In this document: piece after piece, positions 33,260 through 42,203 of the stretch
Position numbering within the stretch: position 1 is the first letter of the stretch
How the letters are laid out: every line of letters begins with the position of its first letter
Source of the DNA: Terriglobia bacterium
GTDB lineage: Bacteria; Acidobacteriota; Terriglobia; Acidiferrales; UBA7541
Direction: 5' to 3'
DNA: 64,000 bases
Assembly: GCA_023512135.1 (NCBI GenBank)
Contig: JAIMAG010000001.1
Span: 331,777-395,776, forward strand
Made by a program: the position numbers and the translations under genes
The notes under the pieces: generated by a model
Seen by the model: only the letters and a program-made list of their open reading frames with translations
What the model was told of the DNA's origin: nothing
The model's database searches: none

Positions 33260-34612
33260 GTGCGCATTGCGATCATTGGCTCTGGCTATGTGGGACTGGT
33301 CACCGGCGGCTGCCTGGCAGAAGTCGGCCACGAGGTGATCTGCGCCGATAACGACGAGGAAAAATTGAAAATTCTCGCGGCGGGCCGACTGCCGATCTAC
33401 GAGCCGCATCTGGACCAGATCGTTGCCGAAAACCGCCGTGCCGGCCGACTCTCCTTCACCGGCGATGTCGCCGCCGCCGTCCGGTTCGGCGAGGCGATTT
33501 TTATTTCCGTGGGCACGCCCCCGCTCGAAACCGGCGATGCCGACCTTTCGGCGATCGACCGCGTGGCGCGGGTGATTGCGGAATCGGCCCAGTCGCCCAA
33601 GCTGGTCATTGAAAAAAGCACCGTGCCGGTGCAGACAGGCCAGCAGTTGAAACGCGCCCTGACCGTCTACGGGCGCACCACCGGGATCTGTTTCCGCGTC
33701 GCCTCGAATCCCGAATTTCTGCGCGAGGGCACGGCGGTGCTCGATTTCCTCCATCCCGATCGCATTGTCGTTGGTGTGGAAGACAAACAGACGGAACAGC
33801 AGCTCCGGGAAATCTACCAGCCGATTCTGGACCAGAAATTCAACTGTCCGGTGCATGCCCCGGAGTGTCCGCCGGCGGCACCGCCGCCCTTTGTCGTCAC
33901 CACGATCAACAGCTCGGAGCTGATCAAGCATGCATCGAATTCTTTCCTGGCCCTGAAAATTTCGTATGCGAATGCCCTGGCGGATCTCTGCGACCGGCTC
34001 GGGGCCAACATTGACGAAGTCACCCGCGCCATGGGCTACGACCCGCGCATCGGCCCGCACTTCCTGCGTGCCGGTCTGGGTTTCGGAGGATTCTGCCTGC
34101 CGAAAGACATCCAGGCTTTCATCCGGCTGGCCGAACGCGCCGGCATCGATTTCCGTCTGCTGAAGGAAGTGGAAAACATCAACAAGCAGCGCCTGGACCG
34201 TTTCCTGGAGATGGTTCGCCAGGCACTCTGGGTGCTGGTCGAAAAACAGATCGGCATCCTCGGTCTGGCCTTCAAGCCGAACACGGACGATATCCGCTTC
34301 GCCCCGGCCATTGAAATCATCCGCCGGCTGCGCGCCGAAGGCGCGCAGATCCGCGCCTACGATCCTCAGGCGATGGAACGGACCCGTGCCGTCTTCCCGG
34401 ACCTGCAGTTCGGCGCGGATGCTTACGAAGTGGCCGACGATGCCGATGCCTTGTTGATTGTGACCGACTGGCAGGAATTCCGCACGCTCGACTGGGGTCG
34501 CATCCGGGAACGGATGGCGCGGCCGCTGGTGATCGACGGCCGCAACCTGCTCGACCCCGCAACGATGCGCAACCTGGGCTTCGAATACTATTCGATGGGC
34601 CGTCCCTGCTGA
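33260..34612 (+). CDS. UDP-glucose/GDP-mannose 6-dehydrogenase
   Basis: The 450-residue enzyme has the NAD-binding GSGYVGLVTGGCLAEVGH and STVPVQTG. The catalytic cysteine is C279 in FGGFCLPKD, and the C-terminal domain includes LGLAFKPNTDDIRFAPAIEI. It oxidises a nucleotide sugar to the uronic acid, most likely UDP-glucose to UDP-glucuronate, because a UDP-glucuronate decarboxylase lies next to it. The GTG start at 33260 follows GAGGGAG; an upstream ATG at 33113 would overlap the previous stop. A 15-residue insertion, APECPPAAPPPF, is present in the middle. Confidence 0.92.
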   Translation: MRIAIIGSGYVGLVTGGCLAEVGHEVICADNDEEKLKILAAGRLPIYEPHLDQIVAENRRAGRLSFTGDVAAAVRFGEAIFISVGTPPLETGDADLSAIDRVARVIAESAQSPKLVIEKSTVPVQTGQQLKRALTVYGRTTGICFRVASNPEFLREGTAVLDFLHPDRIVVGVEDKQTEQQLREIYQPILDQKFNCPVHAPECPPAAPPPFVVTTINSSELIKHASNSFLALKISYANALADLCDRLGANIDEVTRAMGYDPRIGPHFLRAGLGFGGFCLPKDIQAFIRLAERAGIDFRLLKEVENINKQRLDRFLEMVRQALWVLVEKQIGILGLAFKPNTDDIRFAPAIEIIRRLRAEGAQIRAYDPQAMERTRAVFPDLQFGADAYEVADDADALLIVTDWQEFRTLDWGRIRERMARPLVIDGRNLLDPATMRNLGFEYYSMGRPC

Positions 34613-34637
34613 GGCCTGCGGCATCGCGGCCGCAGGG

Positions 34638-35582
34638 TCATCGGCGAGACTGCTCGAACTGCTTGCGAAAGTGCTCGAGCGTCCGGCGCAGGCCTTCCTC
34701 GAGGCTCACCCGGGGCTCCCACTGCAGCAGCTTCCGGGCTTTGGTGATGTCCGGGCAGCGGCGCTTGGGGTCGTCCTGCGGCAGCGGCTTGAACACGATC
34801 GGCACATTCGAGCCGGTCAGCGCGCGAACGCGCTCGGCAAATTCCAGGATGGTGATCTCCTGGGGATTGCCCAGGTTCACCGGCTCGTGCTCATCGGCAT
34901 GCATCAGCCGCCAGATGCCCTCGATCAGATCCGAAACGTAGCAGAAGCTGCGCGTCTGTCGTCCGTCGCCGTAGACGGTGATGGGCTGGCCGGTCAACGC
35001 CTGATGCACGAAGTTGGGCAGCGCGCGGCCGTCGTTCAGCCGCATGCGCGGACCGTAGGTGTTGAAGATGCGCACGATCCGTGTGTCCACGCCGTGGGCG
35101 CGGTGGTAGGCCATGGTCATCGCTTCGGCAAAGCGTTTGGCCTCGTCGTACACTCCGCGCGGACCGATCGGGTTCACATGCCCCCAGTAGCTTTCCGGCT
35201 GCGGAGTCACTTCCGGGTCGCCGTAGCACTCCGACGTGGACGCCAGCAGGTACTTTGCCTTCTTGGCCAGCGCCAGCCCCAGGGTGTTGTGGGTGCCCAG
35301 CGCGCCGACCTTCAGCGTCTGAATCGGCAGCTTCAGGTAATCCACCGGACTGGCGGGGGAGGCAAAATGCAGGACGTAGTCCACCGGCCCGGACACGTCA
35401 ATGTAGTGCGTCACATCCTGCCGGCGAAACTGAAACCGCGGGTGTTCGAGCAGGTGCGCGATGTTCGAATCCACACCGGTGATCAGATTGTCCAGACAGA
35501 GAACCTCCCAGCCCTCTGCAATCATGCGGTCGCACAGGTGCGATCCGAGAAATCCAGCTCCGCCGGTGATGACAGCCCGCAA
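34638..35582 (-). CDS. uxs: UDP-glucuronate decarboxylase (UDP-xylose synthase)
   Basis: The 314-residue extended short-chain dehydrogenase has [15 protein letters not shown] near its start, [36 protein letters not shown] and the catalytic [24 protein letters not shown] is diagnostic for the UXS group. It converts UDP-glucuronate to UDP-xylose. The TTG start at 35582 has a strong GAGGAGG; an ATG at 35642 would add 20 residues with no support. It faces the dehydrogenase convergently with 25 nt between stops, so the two-step pathway is split over both strands. Confidence 0.92.
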   Translation of the reverse strand: MRAVITGGAGFLGSHLCDRMIAEGWEVLCLDNLITGVDSNIAHLLEHPRFQFRRQDVTHYIDVSGPVDYVLHFASPASPVDYLKLPIQTLKVGALGTHNTLGLALAKKAKYLLASTSECYGDPEVTPQPESYWGHVNPIGPRGVYDEAKRFAEAMTMAYHRAHGVDTRIVRIFNTYGPRMRLNDGRALPNFVHQALTGQPITVYGDGRQTRSFCYVSDLIEGIWRLMHADEHEPVNLGNPQEITILEFAERVRALTGSNVPIVFKPLPQDDPKRRCPDITKARKLLQWEPRVSLEEGLRRTLEHFRKQFEQSRR

Positions 35583-35815
35583 CTGGCCTCCTCTGTTTGC
35601 AAGCTCAGATGACACCACAGCCGGCACGCCGGCAGGCCGCACTATAAGGCAAAATCTTGGCGTCGGCTACGGCTGCCGTTTTGCTGATGCGTATCGGTCA
35701 GCGCCGCTGTTTGCGCCATGGAAACTGGCGCCCAGGCAGGTTGCCTTTTACCGGAAAACCGCATCTAGAGTAGGGACAAGCCCAGCCACAAGCAGCGGAG
35801 AGGAAGGAAATCTTT

Positions 35816-36424
35816 ATGCGGAAATTCACTTTTGCGCTCGCAGGTAGCCTGCTGGCTCTGTTGTTCTTCTGGGTCCCTGCCGTCGGGGCACAGTCGGTTC
35901 TGTTCGACGGCACCTCACTCGAACAACGCCGCGCGGCTGCGCTGCTGGTTCCCGCCGACGTTACAGGCGACGACTATGCGCTGTTTGCGCGCCTCGAGTA
36001 CGGTCTGACCGGCTATTTCAACTTCTTCGGCCAGCTGGGCGGACGGTTCGACGGTGGCGGCACCCTGCTGCCCGGACTGGGCTGGAGCGCCACGCTCTAT
36101 GAGCAGTCCGACCGGCTGCCCCTGAACATCGGCCTGTTCAATTCGTTCCTGTTCCCCATCGAAGACGGACTGGGCCCGGATGCCTTTGTCACCATTGCAC
36201 CGGTGCTCAGCCATCGTTTCGGTCCGGCTGACGACGTGCACACGACAGTCTACGGCGGAGCCACTTCCACCTTTATCGTGGGACCCGGCGGCACCGACGT
36301 GAACGCGTTGTTCGGCGTCCGGGTGGCTGGCATCGGCGGGGAGCAAAGCCGCTGGGATTTCGTGGCGGAAGTGCAGGCGGGTGAATCCTCGCGTTTCGCG
36401 CTCGGCTTCCGCTATCGGTTCTGA
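35816..36424 (+). CDS. Exported outer-membrane beta-barrel-like protein, unknown function
   Basis: The 202-residue protein has a clear signal peptide (about 1-26, ending VGAQS). It continues with alternating strand-like segments rich in Gly/Phe/Tyr, such as YALFARLEYGLTGYFNFFGQLGGRF and TTVYGGATSTFIV, and ends FALGFRYRF. A terminal phenylalanine is the usual signal for beta-barrel insertion, and about eight strands fit the length. No specific family is recognised. AGGAAGG sits 8 nt before the ATG. It is divergent from uxs and monocistronic; the 233-nt gap upstream shows no convincing promoter. Confidence 0.7.
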   Translation: MRKFTFALAGSLLALLFFWVPAVGAQSVLFDGTSLEQRRAAALLVPADVTGDDYALFARLEYGLTGYFNFFGQLGGRFDGGGTLLPGLGWSATLYEQSDRLPLNIGLFNSFLFPIEDGLGPDAFVTIAPVLSHRFGPADDVHTTVYGGATSTFIVGPGGTDVNALFGVRVAGIGGEQSRWDFVAEVQAGESSRFALGFRYRF

Positions 36425-36515
36425 GCTGCGCTCGACTGCCCGAGGCCAGGCCCGCCGGGCACGCGCAGCAGGGAGGCCGGGCTCGGAAGCCAGCCGGGCG
36501 GGGAGAGGTGCGTTC

Positions 36516-38150
36516 TTAGAAGCTGGGCGCGCCGGTGGCTGCGGGACGGACTTCGGCGGGCCGGCGGACACCAAGCCGCAGCCGTTCCAGCCATGGCTGC
36601 GCCAGCGACATCAGTCCTGTGTACAGGTAACCGCCTACAAATAACAGCAGGAAGGGCACCGTGGCGTAATTTTCGTTTTGCACGGCGTAGACCACTGTGG
36701 CCGTGAAATACAGTCCCAGGCCGATTTCCGCAAACGGTAGCCAGCCGGCCCGGTTCCGGTAGGCCTTCCTCCACCACGTATCCTGCGCGCTTTCGATGCG
36801 GTACTTCGGCGTCCGGGCAAATTCTGTCTGCCGGCCCAGCAGAGCCTCCAGCACCGCAATCGAGTTCCGCACGGCCAGGCCGATGCCCAGGGCCATCACG
36901 AAGGGCAGATAGAAAAAGGTCCGTTTCCAGGTTCGCGGGTAGAGGGTGCGCTGGGCCACCAGATAGAAACTGGAAATCGAGCAGGTTGAAGCCAGAAACA
37001 GCGGCAGATCGATCACCAGCATCTGGAACCAGCCCTGGTAGAATCGCACGATCATGGCCGGCAACAGCATCGTGGAGAGCAGAATCATCAGCGGGTAGCT
37101 GATGTTCGCGGTCAGGTGGTAGCAGGCTTCGACCTTCACATGCCACGGCTGCTTCGAACGCAGCAGTTGGGGCAGAATCTTTTTCGCGGTCTGGATCAGT
37201 CCTTTGGCCCAGCGTGCCTGCTGGGTTTTGAAGGCGTTGATCTCCACGGGCAGTTCGGAGGGGCATTCGATTTCCGGCAGGTAGAGAAATTTCCAGCCGC
37301 GAAGCTGTGCTCGATAGGAAAGGTCGGTGTCTTCGGTGAGCGTATCGTGCTGCCAGCCCCCGGCATCTTCAATTGCCGCGCGGCGCCACACGCCGGCCGT
37401 TCCGTTGAAATTGAAAAACGTGCCGCGGCGCGAGCGCGCCCCGTGCTCGATCACGAAGTGTCCGTCCAGCAGAATGGCCTGCACTTCGGTGAGCGTGGAG
37501 TAGTTCCGGTTCAGGTAGGTCCAACGCGCCTGCACCATGCCCACCTGCGGGTCGGCAAAATAGGGAATCGTTCGCCGCAGAAAATCCGCAGGGGGAATGA
37601 AATCGGCGTCGAAGATGACGATGAATTCTCCTGTGGCGTGTCGCAAACCGTTGGCCAGCGCGCCGGCTTTGTATCCGGAGCGATTGGTGCGGTGCAGGTA
37701 GGAAATCGCATAACCCAGTGCCTGGTAGCGCTCCACGCAGGCGCGGGCAATTTGCCGGGTTGCATCGGTCGAATCATCGAGAACCTGGATTTCCATCAAC
37801 TCCCGCGGGTAATCGAACCGCGCCACGGCGTCCACCAACCGCTCCACCACGTAGCGCTCGTTGAAGATGGGAAGCTGTATGGTAACCTTGGGCCAGCGCG
37901 AGATGGGCGGCGGAGGGCCGGGCACGTGGTCCCGGTATTTGAAGAAATAGTAGACGAGCCAGTAGCGATGGATGCCGTAGAGGGCCAGCACGCCCAGCAC
38001 CAGAAAGTACGGAATCATCACCGCCAGGTCGAACGCGTTCAACTGATACAGCCCGATGAACGGATTCCTTGCGGGATCGAAATTCCGCTCCCAGTATTCC
38101 CGGATCGGGTTCTGCAACCACCACAGCGCGAACAAGAGATTACTGTTCAT
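36516..38150 (-). CDS. Processive membrane glycosyltransferase family 2 (cellulose-synthase-like)
   Basis: The 544-residue protein has N-terminal membrane segments (about 40-62). The cytosolic GT2 domain follows with VTIQLPIFNERYVVERLVDAVARFDYP, D-D-S, D-A-D, T-E-D-T-D and the Q-x-x-R-W motif (QQARW). Four or more C-terminal membrane segments come next. The complete D, D, D, QxxRW set indicates a processive beta-glycan synthase such as a glucan or mannan synthase. No PilZ domain is fused, unlike BcsA. The last residues (RRPAEVRPAATGAPSF) are unstructured. The start codon is only 35 bp from the divergent membrane glycosyltransferase gene. Confidence 0.88.
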   Translation of the reverse strand: MNSNLLFALWWLQNPIREYWERNFDPARNPFIGLYQLNAFDLAVMIPYFLVLGVLALYGIHRYWLVYYFFKYRDHVPGPPPPISRWPKVTIQLPIFNERYVVERLVDAVARFDYPRELMEIQVLDDSTDATRQIARACVERYQALGYAISYLHRTNRSGYKAGALANGLRHATGEFIVIFDADFIPPADFLRRTIPYFADPQVGMVQARWTYLNRNYSTLTEVQAILLDGHFVIEHGARSRRGTFFNFNGTAGVWRRAAIEDAGGWQHDTLTEDTDLSYRAQLRGWKFLYLPEIECPSELPVEINAFKTQQARWAKGLIQTAKKILPQLLRSKQPWHVKVEACYHLTANISYPLMILLSTMLLPAMIVRFYQGWFQMLVIDLPLFLASTCSISSFYLVAQRTLYPRTWKRTFFYLPFVMALGIGLAVRNSIAVLEALLGRQTEFARTPKYRIESAQDTWWRKAYRNRAGWLPFAEIGLGLYFTATVVYAVQNENYATVPFLLLFVGGYLYTGLMSLAQPWLERLRLGVRRPAEVRPAATGAPSF

Positions 38151-38185
38151 CTTGCTGTTCCATCTGCGGCCACTGCCGCATTGCG

Positions 38186-39595
38186 ATGCTGACTCGCCTG
38201 CGTTCCCACTTCGCGCGGCAAACGCAAATCGCCGCGTGCGGTGCGGTGGTCCTCGGACTCCTTTTTGTCACGCTGCTGGGTCTGCGTGACCTGAAGACCT
38301 ACGTCGTAGAAACCATCGCCATCGGGTTGGCGGCTGGCCTCGCCTATCTGATTGTACTCTATTTGCTCGAGCGGGCGCCGGAATATCCGGGCACGCTCTG
38401 GTGGGTTCTGCTCAGCGCGATTGTGTTTCGGCTGCTGCTGTTGCCTCTGCCGCCATCGCTTTCCGACGACCTGCACCGGTACCGCTGGGAAGGGTTCATC
38501 CAGCAGCTCGGGGCCAATCCGTACCTCACCCGCCCTGCCGACCCCGCTTTTGCCCCGCTCATGGAGGAATTCCGTGCCCGCGGGGAAGTTATCCCCGGCG
38601 CGGACATTCCTGCCGTGTACCCGCCACTGGCCGAGCAGATCTTCCGCCTCGCCGCCGAAGCGGCCCGTGCGGCTCCCAGTGCAGCCCTGATTTGGTTCAA
38701 GCTGCCCGCACTCGCCGGCGATCTGTTTCTTCTCTGCCTGCTGGCTTGGTGGATCCGCACTACCGGTGGCCGCAGCGTTCAGCTTGCCATCTACGCCTGG
38801 AATCCTTTGGTTGTAGTGGAGTTCGCCGCCAGCGGTCACTACGATGCGCTCGCCGTTGCTGCAGTGCTCGCCGCGATCCTCGTGCTTGCCCGAAGCCGCC
38901 AGACGGTGTCGGCTGTGCTGTTCGCTGCCGGCGTACTGCTGAAGTGGTTTCCGGCAACGTTGCTCCCGCTCTGGCTGCGGCGCCTCGACTGGCCCCGTTC
39001 CCGACGTGCCTGGCAGGCGCTGGCCGCAGCGGCCCTGCTGAGCCTGCTCTGCGCATGGCCCTACCGCGCGGCCTGGCCCGAGGTGCTGGACGTGCTCGCC
39101 TATTTCGAGTCGCGCTGGCACCACAACAACGCCAGCCTCTACGCGCTGCTCACCTGGTTGGCCGACCCTGCCGCGCCGCAGGACCCGCAGGTGGCCATCC
39201 CTCCGGGTGCCGCGTTTCACGACCTGGCGGCCGGACTGGGTCTCGGCGTGGTTGCCGGGATTGCGCTGTGGGCTGCTGCGCGCAAGCTCGACGTACTGCA
39301 CGCCGCCTATCTTCTTTTCGGCGCTACGTTGCTGTTCGCGCCGAACGCTTTCCCCTGGTATTTCACCTGGATGGTGCCGCTGCTGGTGTTCTTCCCGCAT
39401 CCGGCATGGCTGTTGCTGACGGTGCTGCAGTTTCTTTCCTACCACGTACTGATTGACTATCAGGCTTCCGGGGTCTGGCGGTTCCAGCCGCAGATGCTCT
39501 GGCTGGTCTACGGTCCCTTCTACGCCTGGCTCGCAGCAGCGGGGCTGCGCTCGAATCACAACTTGTGCGCCGCTCTGTCGGGCTACCGATCCTGA
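38186..39595 (+). CDS. Integral membrane glycosyltransferase (GT87/DUF2029-like)
   Basis: The 469-residue protein is highly hydrophobic with about 11-12 membrane segments. A D-D-L-H-R-Y-R-W-E-G motif after the first pair of segments is typical of polyprenol-phosphate-sugar-dependent GT-C enzymes related to mannosyltransferases. Later segments include NPLVVVEFAASGHYDALAVAA and LLKWFPATLLPLWL. It probably adds a sugar outside the membrane from a polyprenyl-phosphate donor. The ATG at 38186 is chosen because upstream sequence is not membrane-like. Its last 13 nt overlap the convergent DUF486 gene. Confidence 0.78.
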   Translation: MLTRLRSHFARQTQIAACGAVVLGLLFVTLLGLRDLKTYVVETIAIGLAAGLAYLIVLYLLERAPEYPGTLWWVLLSAIVFRLLLLPLPPSLSDDLHRYRWEGFIQQLGANPYLTRPADPAFAPLMEEFRARGEVIPGADIPAVYPPLAEQIFRLAAEAARAAPSAALIWFKLPALAGDLFLLCLLAWWIRTTGGRSVQLAIYAWNPLVVVEFAASGHYDALAVAAVLAAILVLARSRQTVSAVLFAAGVLLKWFPATLLPLWLRRLDWPRSRRAWQALAAAALLSLLCAWPYRAAWPEVLDVLAYFESRWHHNNASLYALLTWLADPAAPQDPQVAIPPGAAFHDLAAGLGLGVVAGIALWAAARKLDVLHAAYLLFGATLLFAPNAFPWYFTWMVPLLVFFPHPAWLLLTVLQFLSYHVLIDYQASGVWRFQPQMLWLVYGPFYAWLAAAGLRSNHNLCAALSGYRS

Positions 39596-39912
39596 AAAAT
39601 GAAAAAGGAGGCCAGCAGAATGAAGCCGAAGCCCACCAGAACGTTCCAGCGCAGCCCTTCCCGCAGATAAAACATCGAAAACAGACAGAACACCACCAGG
39701 GTGATGATTTCCTGAATGGCTTTCAGTTGTGCTGCACTGAACTGTCCGTGCCCGATTCGATTGGCCGGCACCTGAAAGCAGTATTCCACGAAGGCAATCA
39801 TCCAGCTCACCAGTATGACCCGCCCGAGCGGCGCATCTTTGTATTTCAGATGTCCGTACCACGCAGCAGTCATGAACAGGTTGGAGATGGTCAGCAACAC
39901 AATCGTTTTCAT
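39583..39912 (-). CDS. DUF486 family small membrane protein
   Basis: The 109-residue protein has four predicted membrane helices. MKTIVLLTISNLFMTAAWYGHLK, FQVPANRIGHGQFSAAQLK and QEIITLVVFCLFSMFYL match the DUF486 family, related to small drug/metabolite-type transporters. Its function is unknown. The start at 39912 is the ATG of the first helix; an ATG at 40029 would add 39 hydrophilic residues. It lies downstream of mqnE by 149 nt on the same strand. Confidence 0.85.
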   Translation of the reverse strand: MKTIVLLTISNLFMTAAWYGHLKYKDAPLGRVILVSWMIAFVEYCFQVPANRIGHGQFSAAQLKAIQEIITLVVFCLFSMFYLREGLRWNVLVGFGFILLASFFIFQDR

Positions 39913-40061
39913 CGCAGCAAACGCCACCCCTTCTGTCTGAAAGAATGCAAACGAAAAAGTTTGTGCGACGGGCTGGTTGCCGTCAAGCAGCCGGCGCGAA
40001 TTCCGCACCCCGTCGCAGGAGGCGGGCATGCGCCGTCCCGCTGTGGCTGCGGAGAAACCGG

Positions 40062-41231
40062 TCAGACGTTCAGCGTCAGGGTGACCAGCGGCGTGTTCCG
40101 GGCGTTTGCGGCCGTGGGTTCGATCGGCGGCAGCTTGGAGCGGTCCACCGGCCGGTACAGCGTGTCGCGCTCGACGGGCTCGCGTCCGGCGGCGCGAATC
40201 AGTCGTTCGAGCTCGGCGCGCGGGGTAAACTGCGCTGTGGTTGCTCCGGCATCGTGATAGATTTTTTCCTCGATCACGGTGCCGTCGATATCATCGGCGC
40301 CGAACCGGAGTGCAATCTGAGCCACGCGCGGGGTGAGCATGATCCAGTACGCCTTGATGTGCTCGAAATTATCGAGCAGCAGCCGGGAGACGGCGATGTT
40401 CTTCAGGTCGTCGAATCCGGTGGGGCCGGGCAGATGGCTGAGCGCGGTGTTCGCCGGATGGAAGGCCAGCGGGATGAAGGCGACGAACCCTTTCGTTTCG
40501 TCCTGCAGGGCGCGCAACTGCAGCAGATGGTCCACGCGTTCCTCTTCAGTTTCGATGTGGCCGTAGAGCATCGTGGCGTTGGAACGCAGTCCGAGCTGGT
40601 GCGCCGTCCGGGCGATTTCCAGCCACATCATTCCCGAGGTCTTGTGATCGCAGATGACCTTGCGCACTCGCGGATGAAAAATTTCCGCCCCGCCACCGGG
40701 CAGCGAGTCCACGCCGGCTTCTTTCAGGGCCAGGAGCACCTCGCGGATGGATTTCTTCGTGATCCGCGCCAGGTAGTGCACTTCTACCATGGTGAACGCT
40801 TTCAGGTGCACATGAGGGAAGCGCTGCTTCAGTCCCCGGATCAGGTCCAGATAGTAGTCGAAGGGCAGATCCGGGTGCAGACCGCCGACGATGTGGAATT
40901 CCGTGGCGCCTTCGCGCACACCCTGCGCCGCCCGCTCCCAGACCTCCTCGAGCGCGTAGGTGTAGGCCCCGGGTGCATCCGGGTCGCGGCCGAACGCGCA
41001 GAGCCGGCAGTGCGCCACACAGACGTTGGTCGGATTGATGTGGCGATTGATGTTGTAGTAGCAGACGTTGCCGTGCCGCTTCTCTCGCACATAGTTCGCC
41101 AGCCAGCCCACCGCAAGCAGGTCGTGCGTGCGGTAGAGCGCGATGCCATCGTCGAAAGACAGTCGTTCGCCGGCCAGCACCTTTGCGGCGATGGGCTTCA
41201 GTCGCGCGTCCTGGATTTGCAGTTCTCCCAT
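40062..41231 (-). CDS. mqnE: Aminofutalosine synthase
   Basis: The 389-residue radical SAM enzyme binds its 4Fe-4S cluster through C71-x3-C75-x2-C78 (NPTNVCVAHCRLCAFGRD). HIVGGLHPDLPFDYYLDL, SLPGGGAEIF and ATMLYGHIET are hallmark MqnE segments. It joins the enolpyruvyl product of MqnA to adenosine to form aminofutalosine, early in the futalosine route to menaquinone. It lies last of three menaquinone-type genes on the minus strand, 76 nt after mqnP. Other futalosine genes (mqnA, B, C, D) are not in the window. Confidence 0.93.
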   Translation of the reverse strand: MGELQIQDARLKPIAAKVLAGERLSFDDGIALYRTHDLLAVGWLANYVREKRHGNVCYYNINRHINPTNVCVAHCRLCAFGRDPDAPGAYTYALEEVWERAAQGVREGATEFHIVGGLHPDLPFDYYLDLIRGLKQRFPHVHLKAFTMVEVHYLARITKKSIREVLLALKEAGVDSLPGGGAEIFHPRVRKVICDHKTSGMMWLEIARTAHQLGLRSNATMLYGHIETEEERVDHLLQLRALQDETKGFVAFIPLAFHPANTALSHLPGPTGFDDLKNIAVSRLLLDNFEHIKAYWIMLTPRVAQIALRFGADDIDGTVIEEKIYHDAGATTAQFTPRAELERLIRAAGREPVERDTLYRPVDRSKLPPIEPTAANARNTPLVTLTLNV

Positions 41232-41307
41232 CGTGCGAACCCGAATCGCGAGGCCGACGGCACATCACCTCTGCCGTCTGCCGCCACTCCCCTGCTGATT
41301 CCCCGCC

Positions 41308-42192
41308 TCAAGATACGCTCAACCAGAGGGCAGCGCTCCAGGAGAGGAAAAACAACACGCTAATATAGCCATTTACGGTGAAAAACGCAGCATTGATCTT
41401 GCTCAGATCGTGCGGCCTGACCAGCGCATGCTCATAGGCCAGAAGCGCTGCCACCGCAGCAACGCCCGCCCAGGCTGGCCAGGGCAGCCGGAAGCTCCAC
41501 GCCAGCCACCCGAGCAGCAGCACCATCGCTGCGTGCATGGTCCGCGCAATTCCGAGCGCCCGCGCGATCCCGAACCGTTTCGGGATCGAGTAGAGCCCGG
41601 CCTGAATATCGAACTCCAGGTCCTGGCAGGCATAGAGCACGTCGAAGCCGGCTACCCAGAGGGTCACCGCAGCGCTCAGAATCAGCATGCGCCCATCGAG
41701 CCCGCCGGCAATCGCAATCCAGGCTGCTGCCGGCGACATCCCCAGGCAGAAGCCCAGTACCAGGTGCGACCAGGCGGTGAACCGCTTCGTGTAGGAGTAG
41801 AAAAACAGCACCGCCAGCACCAGCGGCGAAAGTCGTAGCGCCAGCGGATTCAACTGCCAGGCGGCCAGCACGAGCAGCGCAGCGCTCACCAGCGCAAACA
41901 GCCAGGCAAAGCCCACGGAGAGCTCGCCGGTGACCAGAGGCCGGTTCTGCGTGCGGGGATTGCGTCGGTCGTATTCGAGATCGGCGATGCGGTTCATCGT
42001 CATTGCCGCCGAGCGGGCGCCGACCATAGCCACCACGATCCATCCGAGCTGTTGCCCCGTGGGCCACAGGCCGGGCATGCCGTCGAATCGAGCGGCCAGC
42101 AGCGCTCCAACGAGTGCGAACGGCAGCGCAAAGACGGAGTGCTCGAATTTGATCATCTCGAGCGTGGTGCGGATTCGTCGCGCGATGGCCAT
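41308..42192 (-). CDS. mqnP: UbiA-type polyprenyltransferase of menaquinone synthesis
   Basis: The 294-residue membrane enzyme has 8-9 helices and the two aspartate-rich motifs, N-R-I-A-D-L-E-Y-D followed by NPRTQNRPL, and Y-A-C-Q-D-L-E-F-D. It should prenylate the futalosine-derived dihydroxynaphthoate ring. The linked mqnE and ubiX-like genes support a menaquinone rather than ubiquinone role. The start at 42192 lies 11 nt after the previous stop. Confidence 0.88.
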   Translation of the reverse strand: MAIARRIRTTLEMIKFEHSVFALPFALVGALLAARFDGMPGLWPTGQQLGWIVVAMVGARSAAMTMNRIADLEYDRRNPRTQNRPLVTGELSVGFAWLFALVSAALLVLAAWQLNPLALRLSPLVLAVLFFYSYTKRFTAWSHLVLGFCLGMSPAAAWIAIAGGLDGRMLILSAAVTLWVAGFDVLYACQDLEFDIQAGLYSIPKRFGIARALGIARTMHAAMVLLLGWLAWSFRLPWPAWAGVAAVAALLAYEHALVRPHDLSKINAAFFTVNGYISVLFFLSWSAALWLSVS

Positions 42193-42203
42193 CGTTCCGG
42201 TCT

